From the NCBI GenBank assembly GCA_011372825.1, contig DSAK01000141.1, positions 1 to 27,795 on the forward strand: a stretch of DNA of 27,795 nt, in the 5' to 3' direction. Each line of letters opens with the position of its first letter. The stretch's first letter is position 1. The notes below the pieces were generated by a model that was not told where the DNA came from, did not search any database, and saw nothing but the letters and a program-made list of their open reading frames with translations. A program made the position numbers and the translations under genes. The stretch comes from Campylobacterota bacterium (GTDB lineage: Bacteria > Campylobacterota > Campylobacteria > Campylobacterales > Sulfurovaceae). Shown here piece after piece: positions 1-7,484 of the stretch.

Positions 1-167
1 GTGTGGTCAAAAAATCCAGGGTAGTTTTCTATCTCGCTGCTTTGTGTGATTTGGCCACCTGGCATCCCCTTTTCAAATAGGACTACATTTTTAAGCCCAC
101 CTCTAGTGGCATACAATCCCGCAGTAAGACCTGCTGGACCACCACCGATAATAGCACAATCTATCAT
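1..167 (-). CDS. trxB: Thioredoxin reductase, N-terminal part (cut by window edge)
   Basis: This is the first 55 codons of a flavoprotein that would reduce thioredoxin with NADPH in the cytoplasm. The translation starts MIDCAIIGGGPAGLTAGLYA, a Rossmann FAD-binding fold with the GGGPAG glycine signature at residues 8-13. It is followed by FEKGMPGGQI and a SSEIENYPGF segment typical of low-molecular-weight thioredoxin reductases. The redox CxxC and the NADPH domain lie outside the window. The ATG at 165-167 is preceded by an AGGGGGA ribosome site. The gene lies just downstream of trxA on the same strand, as in many Campylobacterota, so the pair probably serves one redox system. A hairpin between the two may limit read-through from trxA. 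The family call is firm. Confidence 0.93.
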   Translation of the reverse strand, partial: MIDCAIIGGGPAGLTAGLYATRGGLKNVVLFEKGMPGGQITQSSEIENYPGFFDH

Positions 168-252
168 ATATGTCCCCCTAAGTAAAAACTCTGTGTGCAT
201 AAGAATAATTTTAATGTCATGGATTGTATCAAAAAAGAGGTAAAAGAAGTTA

Positions 253-282
253 AACAAAAGAGAGCGATTTCTCTCTTTTGTT
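253..282 (-). terminator. Hairpin between trxA and trxB, probable terminator
   Basis: A perfect 12-bp inverted repeat (AACAAAAGAGAG and its complement) with a 6-nt loop begins 5 bases after the trxA stop codon. On the minus strand it is followed by a T-rich but interrupted tract (TAACTTCTTTT), so it could be an intrinsic terminator or attenuator of trxA. On the plus strand it is followed by TATTTTTTA, so it may work both ways. Confidence 0.6.
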
Positions 283-287
283 ATTTT

Positions 288-605
288 TTATAGTAGTGAA
301 TTAATCTTTTGGGCAAATGCATCTTTTGATGCTGCACCAATCATTTGGTCTACCATTTCTCCATCTTTGAAAAACAAAATTGTAGGGATAGAACGGATAC
401 CAAATTTGACAGCAATGTCTTGTTGCTCATCTGTGTTTACTTTGCAAATTTTTGCTTTGCCATCAAATTCATCTGCTAATTCGTCGATAACAGGAGCTAT
501 CATACGACAAGGTCCACACCATGGAGCCCAGAAGTCTACCATCACTACCCCTTGGCTGATGGTTTCATCAAAATTTGCACTTGTTAGTTCGATATATTTT
601 CCCAT
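288..605 (-). CDS. trxA: Thioredoxin
   Basis: This 105-aa cytoplasmic thioredoxin is a general disulfide reductant, re-reduced by the TrxB encoded next to it. The active site is W29-C30-G31-P32-C33 inside the canonical DFWAPWCGPC strand. The cis-proline is P74 in RSIPT, and the C-terminal half (ILFFKDGE, then a GA turn) follows the standard fold. Length is typical for the family and there is no signal peptide. The ATG is preceded by AAGGAAAAAAT, a good ribosome site. A 7-bp palindrome lies about 25 bases upstream, in the spacer that separates it from the dioxygenase-like gene. Nothing is unusual in the protein. Confidence 0.97.
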   Translation of the reverse strand: MGKYIELTSANFDETISQGVVMVDFWAPWCGPCRMIAPVIDELADEFDGKAKICKVNTDEQQDIAVKFGIRSIPTILFFKDGEMVDQMIGAASKDAFAQKINSLL

Positions 606-627
606 ATTTTTTCCTTATTTTAGTTTG

Positions 628-645
628 AATGAGTATAGACTCATT
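628..645. repeat. Short palindrome upstream of trxA
   Basis: AATGAGT-ATAG-ACTCATT forms a perfect 7-bp inverted repeat with a 4-nt loop in the 55-nt spacer before trxA. No T-run follows on either strand, so an operator or an mRNA hairpin is as likely as a terminator. The function is unknown. Confidence 0.4.
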
Positions 646-660
646 TCGCTAAAGATATTT

Positions 661-1482
661 TTAACGATTTGTTACTTTATCTAATCTCGTAGTGTTTGTC
701 AAGGGTAGAGGGATTTCTAAATAAGCAGATGAGCGGGTGTTTTGGATGGCTTGGGTTCTGCTACCTTTGACTGTATAGACAAATGATATTTTTGGCTTGT
801 TTGTAGTGTTTGCACCTGCTTGATGAAGAAGCAAAGAGTGGAAAATAACCACATCACCCCTTTGGAGCTTGAGTGAGACTTTATTTTTTATAAGTGGCAC
901 ATTCAAAGGGTGGTCATTTTTGAAATAATCTTTGTCATCAAATTGGTAGGATTTAAATTGCATGGTGTGGCTACCGGGTATAAACTCAAGCACGCCATTG
1001 TCTTTGTGCTCTTTGCCAAGTGCCAGCCAAACACTCACTAGATTATCATCACTATAGTGCCAATATCTCCTATCTTGATGCCAAAGTGTTGGAGTGCCAA
1101 CTTGTGCGAGCTTTGTCATAATAGAGTTGTGATGTGCAGTGGTAAGAACCACTTGGTCATCTAAAATCTCTTCTAAAATAGGGCGGATATTTTCATCTTC
1201 CATCCACTCCCTAAAGACAATATCTCTATCATAAACTTGTCTGAGTCTCCTTATGGGAGCTTTTGATTCATGGGCTAAACTATGATAATTTGTTGCATTG
1301 GCGCGAACATCTTTGTCTTTTGCATGGTAACCATCTTCTGTCTCGATAGGCTCTATACGATATTTGAGGTGTACTTTTGCGATATCAAGTATCTTTTTGC
1401 ACTGCAGTTTTGGCGCAAATCGTGGCAGAAGTAAAAAGCCATCTTTTTTGAATTGTGCTAACTGTTGTGACGTCAATACCAT
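661..1482 (-). CDS. Phytanoyl-CoA dioxygenase (PhyH) family protein
   Basis: This 273-aa protein resembles Fe(II)/2-oxoglutarate-dependent dioxygenases of the PhyH family. The double-stranded beta-helix shows the HxD iron site as H135-Q-D137 (WHQD), a middle segment GVLEFIPGSH (residues 163-172) and the distal histidine H220 in LLLHQAGANTT. Family members usually carry an Arg about 11 residues after the distal His to hold 2-oxoglutarate; here that place is Lys (K231, in NKPKISF). This may tune or abolish co-substrate use. The substrate is unknown: PhyH relatives hydroxylate lipids, ectoine and small metabolites. It lies between yraN and trxA, where other Campylobacterota have no such gene as far as I recall, so it may be an insertion. 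The ATG is preceded by a weak AAGAAG ribosome site. Confidence 0.8.
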   Translation of the reverse strand: MVLTSQQLAQFKKDGFLLLPRFAPKLQCKKILDIAKVHLKYRIEPIETEDGYHAKDKDVRANATNYHSLAHESKAPIRRLRQVYDRDIVFREWMEDENIRPILEEILDDQVVLTTAHHNSIMTKLAQVGTPTLWHQDRRYWHYSDDNLVSVWLALGKEHKDNGVLEFIPGSHTMQFKSYQFDDKDYFKNDHPLNVPLIKNKVSLKLQRGDVVIFHSLLLHQAGANTTNKPKISFVYTVKGSRTQAIQNTRSSAYLEIPLPLTNTTRLDKVTNR

Positions 1483-1510
1483 ATCTACTTCTTTGGTCTA
1501 AAATATCACT

Positions 1511-1516
1511 ATTATA
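1511..1516 (-). promoter_or_regulatory. Probable -10 box for the dioxygenase-like gene, inside an inverted repeat
   Basis: The minus strand reads TATAAT about 29 bases before the ATG of the PhyH-like gene. It lies between two perfect arms, AAATATCACT at 1501-1510 and AGTGATATTT at 1534-1543, the outer arm being within the last codons of yraN. The -35 region is not clear. The symmetric arms around the -10 could be a repressor site or a long-loop hairpin. Confidence 0.45.
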
Positions 1517-1527
1517 ATATAATTTGT

Positions 1528-1866
1528 TTAAAGAGTGATATTTTCTATAAGCTCAACTTTACCCTTGCGAACCACCAATGCATCTATACAAAGAGGGAGA
1601 TTGAGTTTTCTCTCTTTGAGGAAGTATTGTGCCGAATTGATCACTTTTCGTATCTTTGATGGGGTGAAGTTGTAGATAGGATCATAATTTGTATCGCCAC
1701 TTTTAACCTCTATAAAATGCAATACTCCAGCTTTGGATGCGATGATATCTATCTCGCCTAGCTTTCTAGCATAGTAGTTTCGCTCCACTATGCTAAATCC
1801 ATGAGTTTCTAAATATCTAGTAGCCAAACCCTCGTTTGCATCGCCTATCTGTTTTGTATTGTTCAT
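1528..1866 (-). CDS. yraN: YraN family (UPF0102) putative nuclease-fold protein
   Basis: This 112-aa protein of the UPF0102 family has a predicted restriction-endonuclease-like fold. Its biochemical role is not settled; the family is often linked to DNA processing or nucleoid functions. The core motif is visible: GEIDIIA with E38 and D40, followed by LHFIEVK with E53 and K55, matching the D/E...ExK metal site. The N-terminal NEGLATRYLETHGF is also characteristic. Length is normal. The ATG overlaps the stop of the upstream 63-aa ORF by the four bases ATGA, which suggests translational coupling. In C. jejuni and H. pylori this gene lies between hom and trxA, as I recall; here hom is at the other end of the window. 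Confidence 0.9.
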   Translation of the reverse strand: MNNTKQIGDANEGLATRYLETHGFSIVERNYYARKLGEIDIIASKAGVLHFIEVKSGDTNYDPIYNFTPSKIRKVINSAQYFLKERKLNLPLCIDALVVRKGKVELIENITL

Positions 1867-2054
1867 TTTTTTAGTATATTTCCTTTTAAATATGCTTCAC
1901 GCCCTTTGATTGGTAGATGTGCGATGGGTTTATCCTCAGAAATGTTAAGTTTCGAATAAGTCATATTGGATAAAAATAAGGAGAGGATACTCTGCTTATC
2001 ATCTGTAAAAGAGAAGAAACCTCTATCAAATGTAGGTGTAAGCATAAATTCCAT
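1863..2054 (-). CDS. Small hypothetical protein coupled to yraN
   Basis: This is a 63-aa ORF that I do not recognise. It starts MEFMLTPTFDRGFF, has a mixed polar/hydrophobic composition, ends KGREAYLKGNILKK (basic), and shows no clear membrane helix or cysteine motif. A GGAAG sequence lies 8 bases before the ATG. Its TGA overlaps the yraN ATG (ATGA), the arrangement expected for a translated upstream partner. It could be a true small protein, or the tail of a decayed larger gene whose upstream part lies in the 2098-2351 stretch. The ribosome site and coupling favour translation; the lack of a recognisable family keeps confidence moderate. Confidence 0.5.
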   Translation of the reverse strand: MEFMLTPTFDRGFFSFTDDKQSILSLFLSNMTYSKLNISEDKPIAHLPIKGREAYLKGNILKK

Positions 2055-2097
2055 TATGAGCTTCCGTATTCAAGTGATTTGGTGGTCAATAATATTT

Positions 2098-2351
2098 TTA
2101 AAAACATAAATTTATACCATACATAGTGATATCAGTTGGATAATATGACAAATTGCTATATTTTCGAGGTATCACTTCAACCTTGGGGGATTTAAATCGT
2201 GCAGTAAGGATAAGCTCACTTATCTTCATGGTAGCTATGGTAGTAGCGGTATCCAAATCACAATAAACACACCAACTATATCACACCCCACTTTACAATA
2301 GGTGCAAACACTCTCTATCTCTTGTGTGTTGTGTTGTGTCGTATCTCTACC
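2098..2351 (-). pseudogene. Gene-free spacer with a possible degraded iron-sulfur (molybdopterin oxidoreductase-like) remnant
   Basis: No intact gene is present in this spacer of about 300 bases between yajQ and the small ORF. Directly after the yajQ stop, and in the same frame, 38 codons stay open to a TAG at 2235-2237. They encode IESVCTYCKVGCDIVG (CxxCxxxC at 2283-2306). That pattern resembles the N-terminal [4Fe-4S] site of bis-molybdopterin oxidoreductases such as formate dehydrogenase (CTYCSVGCG). In another frame, 60 codons are open at 2101-2280, including CVYCDLDTATT and PKVEVIPRKYSNLSYYP, with no good start. The two segments could be a frameshifted gene fragment. Both are short and chance is a real possibility. 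Confidence 0.3.
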
Positions 2352-2849
2352 TTATCTAAAATTACCAAAAACAAGTGGAGCATTTAGCTCTAATTTTCGC
2401 ACGCAAGCTATAACTTTTTGGAGATCATCAATTTTCGCTCCACTTACTCTAACTTCATCTCCTTGGATAGATGGTGTGACTTTGAGTTTCATATCTTTGA
2501 TAGCTTTTACTATCTTTTTGACTTCATCACTCTCAATGCTATCAACTATCCGGTAAATAATCTTGACATTGCCTCCACTAATCCCCTCGGTTTTGACCTC
2601 AAGGAGCGCTTTTCCTGCGATATTGCGTTTGATTAGTTTGCTTATGAGTATATCTTTGAGCGCATCAATTTTTTGTTCGCTTGAGCTACTAAGGGTGAGT
2701 GTTTTTGCTTTTTCATTTAGCTCAATTTTGGCTACTAGACCCTTGAAATCAAACCGTGTTGCAATCTCTTTTTCAGCCTGAGCAATAGCGTTTTTCATCT
2801 CCATCATATCAAGTTTTGCCGATATATCAAAATAGTGTTCTTTTGCCAT
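2352..2849 (-). CDS. yajQ: YajQ family nucleotide-binding protein
   Basis: This 165-aa cytoplasmic protein belongs to the YajQ/DUF520 family, of two ferredoxin-like domains. Some members bind cyclic di-GMP and act as effectors; others bind tRNA or nucleotides. The diagnostic opening is visible as EHYFDISAKLDMMEMKNAI, followed by TRFDFKG at residues 32-38 and, later, IKDMKLKVTPSIQGDEVRVS. The length is the family norm. The ATG is preceded by GGGGGG six bases away, and a TATAAT box lies about 30 bases upstream, so it probably has its own promoter. It follows the pst operon on the same strand but is separated from pstB by 132 bases. Which ligand it binds here cannot be told from sequence. Confidence 0.93.
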   Translation of the reverse strand: MAKEHYFDISAKLDMMEMKNAIAQAEKEIATRFDFKGLVAKIELNEKAKTLTLSSSSEQKIDALKDILISKLIKRNIAGKALLEVKTEGISGGNVKIIYRIVDSIESDEVKKIVKAIKDMKLKVTPSIQGDEVRVSGAKIDDLQKVIACVRKLELNAPLVFGNFR

Positions 2850-2877
2850 GATTTTACCCCCCTATTGGTATCAAGCA

Positions 2878-2883
2878 ATTATA
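2878..2883 (-). promoter_or_regulatory. Probable -10 box for yajQ
   Basis: The minus strand reads GAGGGTATAATTGC with TATAAT 28 bases before the yajQ ATG, in the only non-coding stretch between pstB and yajQ. The upstream region is A/T-rich, as is usual for Campylobacterota sigma-70 promoters, which lack a clear -35. Confidence 0.5.
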
Positions 2884-2981
2884 CCCTCAAAAAATAAAAT
2901 CAGACACCCACTAGAGTACTATGCATTTTACAAGCCAACATCACAAGCTCCCCAAGAAGACAAAGATATAAATAGGTCTAT

Positions 2982-3800
2982 TTACCCCATTTTGCCGGTG
3001 ATATAAGCCTCTGTAAGTTTCTCTTTTGGATTTACAAAAAACTCTTCAGTATCATTATACTCAATTAGCTCACCTAGGTACATAAAAGCAGTTTTATCGC
3101 TCACCCTTGCTGCTTGTTGCATATTGTGCGTTACAATGATGATAGTGTAGTGTTTTTTAAGCTCAAGCATAAGATTTTCAATCACTTTAGTTGAGAGTGG
3201 GTCAAGCGCACTTGTAGGCTCATCCATGAGGATGATATCAGGCTCAACAGCTATAGTTCTTGCTATACAGAGTCTTTGTTGTTGTCCTCCTGAGAGGGCA
3301 GTTCCAGGCTTTTGGAGTTGGTCTTTAACCTCTTCCCAAAGACCAGCACCCCTTAGAGATTTTTCAACAAGCTCATCACACTCTTTCCCTTTTTTGACCA
3401 TGTCATGCATGAGTGGCGCATAAGCTATATTTTCATAAATACTTTTTGGAAATGGATTTGGTTGTTGAAATACCATACCAATTTTTTTTCTCACAGCAAC
3501 AACATCAATCTTTGGATCATAGATATTGTTTCCATCAGCCTCAATGAGACCTTTTATGCTACAAGATGGTACCAGATCATTCATCCGGTTAAAACATCTT
3601 AAAAGTGTCGATTTACCACATCCAGATGGCCCAATAAGTGCAGTTATTTTGTTTGCATATATATCCATAGTGATACTTTTAAGAGCCTCTTTCTCTCCAT
3701 AATAGAGGCTAAGATTTTGTGTTTTGATTTTTACAATATCTTCGGCGTAAATTGACTCTTTTCTATTATCTAGCGCCCCACTTACTAAGTCTTTTTTCAT
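2982..3800 (-). CDS. pstB: Phosphate ABC transporter ATP-binding protein
   Basis: This 272-aa cytoplasmic ATPase drives the high-affinity phosphate importer PstSCAB. The Walker A motif is GPSGCGKST (residues 57-65), the Q-loop region is GMVFQQPNPFPKSIYENIAY, the ABC signature is LSGGQQQRL, and the Walker B is IILMDEPTSALDP, followed by the H-loop VTHNMQQAARVSD. The phrase FNRMNDLVP and the NPFPKSI segment are specific to PstB among ABC ATPases. The ATG has AAAGGATAAAAA in front and lies 13 bases after pstA, so it is the last gene of the operon. No phoU follows, unlike in enterobacteria. Length is slightly above the common 250-260 because of a short N-terminal extension of about 20 residues. 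Confidence 0.96.
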   Translation of the reverse strand: MKKDLVSGALDNRKESIYAEDIVKIKTQNLSLYYGEKEALKSITMDIYANKITALIGPSGCGKSTLLRCFNRMNDLVPSCSIKGLIEADGNNIYDPKIDVVAVRKKIGMVFQQPNPFPKSIYENIAYAPLMHDMVKKGKECDELVEKSLRGAGLWEEVKDQLQKPGTALSGGQQQRLCIARTIAVEPDIILMDEPTSALDPLSTKVIENLMLELKKHYTIIIVTHNMQQAARVSDKTAFMYLGELIEYNDTEEFFVNPKEKLTEAYITGKMG

Positions 3801-3813
3801 TTTTTATCCTTTG

Positions 3814-4986
3814 TTACCATTTTGGCTGAAATTTTTTACGAAGATATATTGCTATAGCATTAAGAGAGAGCAAAACACCCAATAGCAACATAATAGCCGC
3901 AGAAGTTTTTTCTATATACATCCCTTCTGGCATTCCTGACCATGTGTATATTTGTGCTGGCATGACAGTAGCAGCGTTAAATATACTTGTGCTTGCATCT
4001 GGCACAAAAGCAATCATTCCAACGATAATCAATGGTGCCGTTTCTCCAAGTGCTTGAGCAAGAGCGATAATAGAGCCAGTTAGCATCCCAGGTAGTGCCA
4101 ATGGAAATACATGGTCTCTTGTGATTTGCCATTTTGTAAGCCCTAGTCCAATACCTGCTTGTCTGATAGATTCAGGGACAGTTTTGAGTGCAGCTTTTGC
4201 ACTTACAATTATAATCGGAAGAGACATTAGCGCTAGTGTAAGACCACCCACAAAAGGGGTACTTCGAGGGACCCCAAAAAAGTTTATAAATATAGCAAGT
4301 CCTAAAAGCCCAAAAAGGATAGAGGGGATTGCGGCAAGATTGTTTATGTTGATTTCGATAAATTGTGTAAATTTATTGTCAGGGGCAAACTCTTCAAGAT
4401 ATATAGCAGTCATCAAGCCAATTGGTACAGCTATAAGCATCGTCACAAGCATAGTTAGTACCGAACCTACCATAGCTGAGAAAAAACCAGCATTTTCTGG
4501 AATCTTTGAATCTCCCGTTGTAAAAAATATCTTATTAAATTTAAACTCAATAATCCCATCTTCATACATTTTGTCTAATTTTTGTTGTTGGTCTTGCGAT
4601 AATTTATGATTATTGCCCTTGAGGTATTGATCAACGTCAGCATTGGTTAATGCACTCAAAGATACTGTTTTGCCGATCCAGTCAGGGTTTTTTTCTATCT
4701 GTGATGGGAGCGATCTTGTCCATGAGCGACTTATAAATTTTGCTATATCTTTGTCTAAAGTGGCATTAATCGCATAGGGATTTTCTACTAATTCTTGAGT
4801 GATTTCGATATCGACTTGAATGTATGATTGCTTGAAAGCGGGAATACCCTCTTTGATTATAGTAAATAAAAAGAAAAACAAAAAAGCCATAGTTGTAATG
4901 ATGGCAGATGAGACTAGAATGTGAAATCTTTTTGCTTTAGCGTTTCTTTTTTCAATTTGTGGTATGTAAAAGTAATCGTTTTTCAT
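3814..4986 (-). CDS. pstA: Phosphate ABC transporter permease PstA
   Basis: This 390-aa inner-membrane permease subunit of the phosphate importer pairs with PstC. An N-terminal membrane helix (about 26-47) is followed by a long periplasmic-type loop rich in charged residues (about 50-155), and then by the permease domain with five or six helices. The EAA-type coupling loop is visible as GLGLTKWQITRDHVFPLALP, followed by ALGETAPLI, both diagnostic for PstA. At 390 residues it is longer than the E. coli protein (about 296) because of the loop, a layout also known in other proteobacteria. The ATG has AGAGG before it and lies 11 bases downstream of pstC. Confidence 0.94.
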   Translation of the reverse strand: MKNDYFYIPQIEKRNAKAKRFHILVSSAIITTMAFLFFFLFTIIKEGIPAFKQSYIQVDIEITQELVENPYAINATLDKDIAKFISRSWTRSLPSQIEKNPDWIGKTVSLSALTNADVDQYLKGNNHKLSQDQQQKLDKMYEDGIIEFKFNKIFFTTGDSKIPENAGFFSAMVGSVLTMLVTMLIAVPIGLMTAIYLEEFAPDNKFTQFIEININNLAAIPSILFGLLGLAIFINFFGVPRSTPFVGGLTLALMSLPIIIVSAKAALKTVPESIRQAGIGLGLTKWQITRDHVFPLALPGMLTGSIIALAQALGETAPLIIVGMIAFVPDASTSIFNAATVMPAQIYTWSGMPEGMYIEKTSAAIMLLLGVLLSLNAIAIYLRKKFQPKW

Positions 4987-4997
4987 TCAAGCCTCTT

Positions 4998-6254
4998 TTA
5001 AAGTGTTGATATTTTATATTTTTTGTGAAAGCTTCGTATCGTTTGAACTGATATGATGTTTATAACTAAAGTTACTACAAAAAGGATAAGTCCAAGTGCA
5101 AAAGCAGAGAGAGTCAAAGAGCTATTAAACTCTTGATCCCCTGTGAGTGCCTCGACAATTTTTACAGTAACTGTTGTCATATCTTCAAGTGGATTCCATG
5201 TAAGATTTGGACGCAAACTAGCCGCCATAACAACTATCATTGTCTCTCCCAATGCTCTTGATACGCCCAAAAGTACAGAAGCTATGATCCCAGGCATTGC
5301 TGAGGGGAGGGTGACAAATTTGATAGTTTCAGCCTTTGTCATCCCTAGAGCTAAAGCGCCATTTTTTGTTTTTTGTGGTACAGATGATATAACATCATCA
5401 GAAAGTGAAGCGATGATTGGAACTATCATAATTCCCATCACTATTCCCGCACCTAAAGCGCTTTCATATGAGGCACTTAGCCCAAATTTTGCAAAGAGAT
5501 TTACAAGTATAGGTGCTACTGTGATAGCAGCAAAAAATCCATAAACAACCGTCGGGATACCTGCTAGTATCTCAAGGAGTGGCTTGATAGTGTTTCTTAT
5601 TTTTGATGAAGCATATTCACTCATAAATATAGCACCTAAGACACCTAGTGGAACCGCGACAAGCATAGCGATAAATGTGATATAAAATGTACCAGCAAAA
5701 ATTGGCACAGCTCCAAATTTGGCAGCAGCAGCCATAGATGCATCTCTGCTAGCTCCCTCAAGAAAGGCAGTATCAGGATCCCATTGTGTGCCAGTGATAA
5801 AATGCCAAAAACTCTCTCTTTGGAAAAAATGGAATGCTTCAAATACGATAGAAAATAGTATCCCAAAAGTAGTAAGAACAGAGATAAAAGTCGCAAATAG
5901 CAATACACCCTTGATGAGGCTCTCTATGTTGTCTCTTGCTTTGGTATCTTTAGTTATCGATTTTTGGATAACTAGAAGTGCCACAACACCTACAACCAAA
6001 GCAACAACAATAAGCATAGGTTTTGGTATAGCATCAACCCCAAAAAGTGACGCTAGAACTCCAGCAACCATTACTAAAATCACTGGCAAACCAGTATAAA
6101 GGGCACTAAACCAACCATACTGTGTCGCTTGAGAGTGTGTTTTGTGACCACATTGTATCATCTTTAGAGCCTTGTTTTTACCGATGATATATGCGATAAA
6201 CATCAAAGGCACAAGCCCCCCTAAAAATAATAAAAATATAGATTGTGCTGTCAT
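4998..6254 (-). CDS. pstC: Phosphate ABC transporter permease PstC
   Basis: This 418-aa inner-membrane permease subunit pairs with PstA. It has an N-terminal extension with about three membrane helices (residues 3-20, 50-75, 78-100) before the transport domain. The coupling loop reads ALGMTKAETIKFVTLPSAMP and is followed by GVSRALGETMIVVMAA, typical of PstC. An upstream TTG could extend the frame to 6287, but the ATG at 6252-6254 has GAGGAAGC directly before it and gives the natural membrane-helix start MTAQSIFLLFLGG, so I chose it. The longer PstC form (over 400 aa) is known outside the enterobacteria. A hairpin lies in the spacer between pstS and this gene. Confidence 0.93.
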   Translation of the reverse strand: MTAQSIFLLFLGGLVPLMFIAYIIGKNKALKMIQCGHKTHSQATQYGWFSALYTGLPVILVMVAGVLASLFGVDAIPKPMLIVVALVVGVVALLVIQKSITKDTKARDNIESLIKGVLLFATFISVLTTFGILFSIVFEAFHFFQRESFWHFITGTQWDPDTAFLEGASRDASMAAAAKFGAVPIFAGTFYITFIAMLVAVPLGVLGAIFMSEYASSKIRNTIKPLLEILAGIPTVVYGFFAAITVAPILVNLFAKFGLSASYESALGAGIVMGIMIVPIIASLSDDVISSVPQKTKNGALALGMTKAETIKFVTLPSAMPGIIASVLLGVSRALGETMIVVMAASLRPNLTWNPLEDMTTVTVKIVEALTGDQEFNSSLTLSAFALGLILFVVTLVINIISVQTIRSFHKKYKISTL

Positions 6255-6314
6255 GCTTCCTCTTTTGTTCTTTGGGGTATTGGTCAAATTTTTTTAAAAA
6301 AACTTGACAAGTAC

Positions 6315-6337
6315 CCCGATAGATTGAGACTATCGGG
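6315..6337 (-). terminator. Hairpin between pstS and pstC, probable attenuator
   Basis: CCCGATAG and CTATCGGG form a perfect 8-bp stem with a 7-nt loop 9 bases after the pstS stop. On the minus strand a TTTTTTT run follows only after about 12 further bases. A leaky terminator or RNase-stabilising hairpin here would give much more binding protein than permease, a common layout for binding-protein operons. Confidence 0.5.
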
Positions 6338-6346
6338 ATTTGTTGA

Positions 6347-7390
6347 TTATTTAGCAGGGTTTGTAAGTCCAGCTTTTACCATCTCTGGTGTGATTACTGC
6401 AAGAGATTTGATAGTCTCTTGTGTTAGTTTATGTTCATCACTAGGCATTGGTATAAGTCCTATAGTTTTAAGGACACCATTTTCACCAGTCATTGCCTCA
6501 GAGCTGTAAAGCTTGATGAACTCTTCAAGACCCTTTGTTTTACCCATGTGGTCTTTTTTCATATAAATGAAGATACTTCTAGCAATTGGGTACTCTCCAG
6601 AAGAGATATTTTTTGCATTTGGTTCTACCCCATTTAGAGTAACACCTTTGATTTTGTCACGATTCTCTTCAAGGAAGCTATATCCGAAGTAGCCCATAGC
6701 ATCTTTGTCTTGTGCAAGTTTTTGTACGATGAGGTTATCGTTTTCTCCGCCAGGGATATATACACCGTCTGTTCTTATTTTTTTGTAAGGCTCTCCATTG
6801 TATACAGGGAAGCTTTTTGATGCATGCTCCATAACCATTTCATCAAAAGAGTCTCTAGTCCCTGATGTGCTTGGAGCTCCTATCATTTTGATTTCTCTAT
6901 TTGGAAGTGTATTGTCAATATCGCTCCATTTTTTATATGGGTTAGCAACAAGTGATTTGCCATCTTTGCTTGGTACTTCTTGGGCAAGAGCCAAAAAGAG
7001 TTGCTCAAGAGTCAAATCCAAAGCCTCATTGTCTTTGTTTTGTGCGATAGCGACACCATCGTATCCAACTTTCATCCCAACGATATTTTTGACACCATTT
7101 TCTTGACAAATTTCAAATTCAGCAACTTTCATTGGTCTTGATGCATTTGTAAAGTCTGGAGTATTTGAGCCAACACCAGCACAAAATAGCTTCATACCAC
7201 CACCAGTTCCTGTTGATTCTACTACTGGAGTTTTGTTGCCTGTTGTAGCACCAAACTCTTCAGCAACATAGCTTGTAAATGGATAGACTGTACTTGAGCC
7301 AACGATTTTGATTTGGTCATTTGCATTTGCCGATGAAGCGATAGCAGCGACTGAGATGAAGGGTAATAAAAGTGTTTTTGTTGATAACAT
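6347..7390 (-). CDS. pstS: Periplasmic phosphate-binding protein
   Basis: This 347-aa periplasmic receptor captures phosphate for PstCAB. A Sec signal peptide spans residues 1-23 (MLSTKTLLLPFISV, then IASSANA as cleavage region). The mature part begins with IKIVGSSTVYPF, the phosphate-binding loop typical of PstS of the SphX/PstS type. It continues with VESTGTGGGMKLFCAG and SRPMK, and later GAPSTSGTRDSFDEMV, all ligand-contacting regions. The frame runs upstream to 7462, but the ATG at 7388-7390 has AAAGGAGAAG seven bases before it and starts the signal peptide, so it is the start. First gene of the pst operon. No clear PhoB box was seen upstream. Confidence 0.95.
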   Translation of the reverse strand: MLSTKTLLLPFISVAAIASSANANDQIKIVGSSTVYPFTSYVAEEFGATTGNKTPVVESTGTGGGMKLFCAGVGSNTPDFTNASRPMKVAEFEICQENGVKNIVGMKVGYDGVAIAQNKDNEALDLTLEQLFLALAQEVPSKDGKSLVANPYKKWSDIDNTLPNREIKMIGAPSTSGTRDSFDEMVMEHASKSFPVYNGEPYKKIRTDGVYIPGGENDNLIVQKLAQDKDAMGYFGYSFLEENRDKIKGVTLNGVEPNAKNISSGEYPIARSIFIYMKKDHMGKTKGLEEFIKLYSSEAMTGENGVLKTIGLIPMPSDEHKLTQETIKSLAVITPEMVKAGLTNPAK

Positions 7391-7450
7391 GAAAACTTCT
7401 CCTTTGATTTTTGAAGTGTTGCAATTGTAAGGAGAAGTGGTAACAAAATG

Positions 7451-7484
7451 GATACATAGCACCTAAAAAGGTGCATTATGTATC
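7451..7484 (-). terminator. Long hairpin between the bd-like oxidase genes and pstS
   Basis: GATACATAGCACCT pairs with AGGTGC(AT)TATGTATC: 14 base pairs with a two-base bulge and an AAAA loop, starting 8 bases after the oxidase stop codon. A short T-rich sequence (CCATTTTG) follows on the minus strand, so it may terminate the oxidase transcript. A role as operator for pstS, about 60 bases downstream, is also possible. Confidence 0.5.

Noticed and set aside
6255..6287. Upstream TTG start for pstC
   Set aside because: The downstream ATG has a good ribosome site and begins directly with a membrane helix.
7391..7462. 72-base upstream extension of pstS
   Set aside because: It would put 24 polar residues before the signal peptide and run through a hairpin; the inner ATG has an excellent ribosome site.
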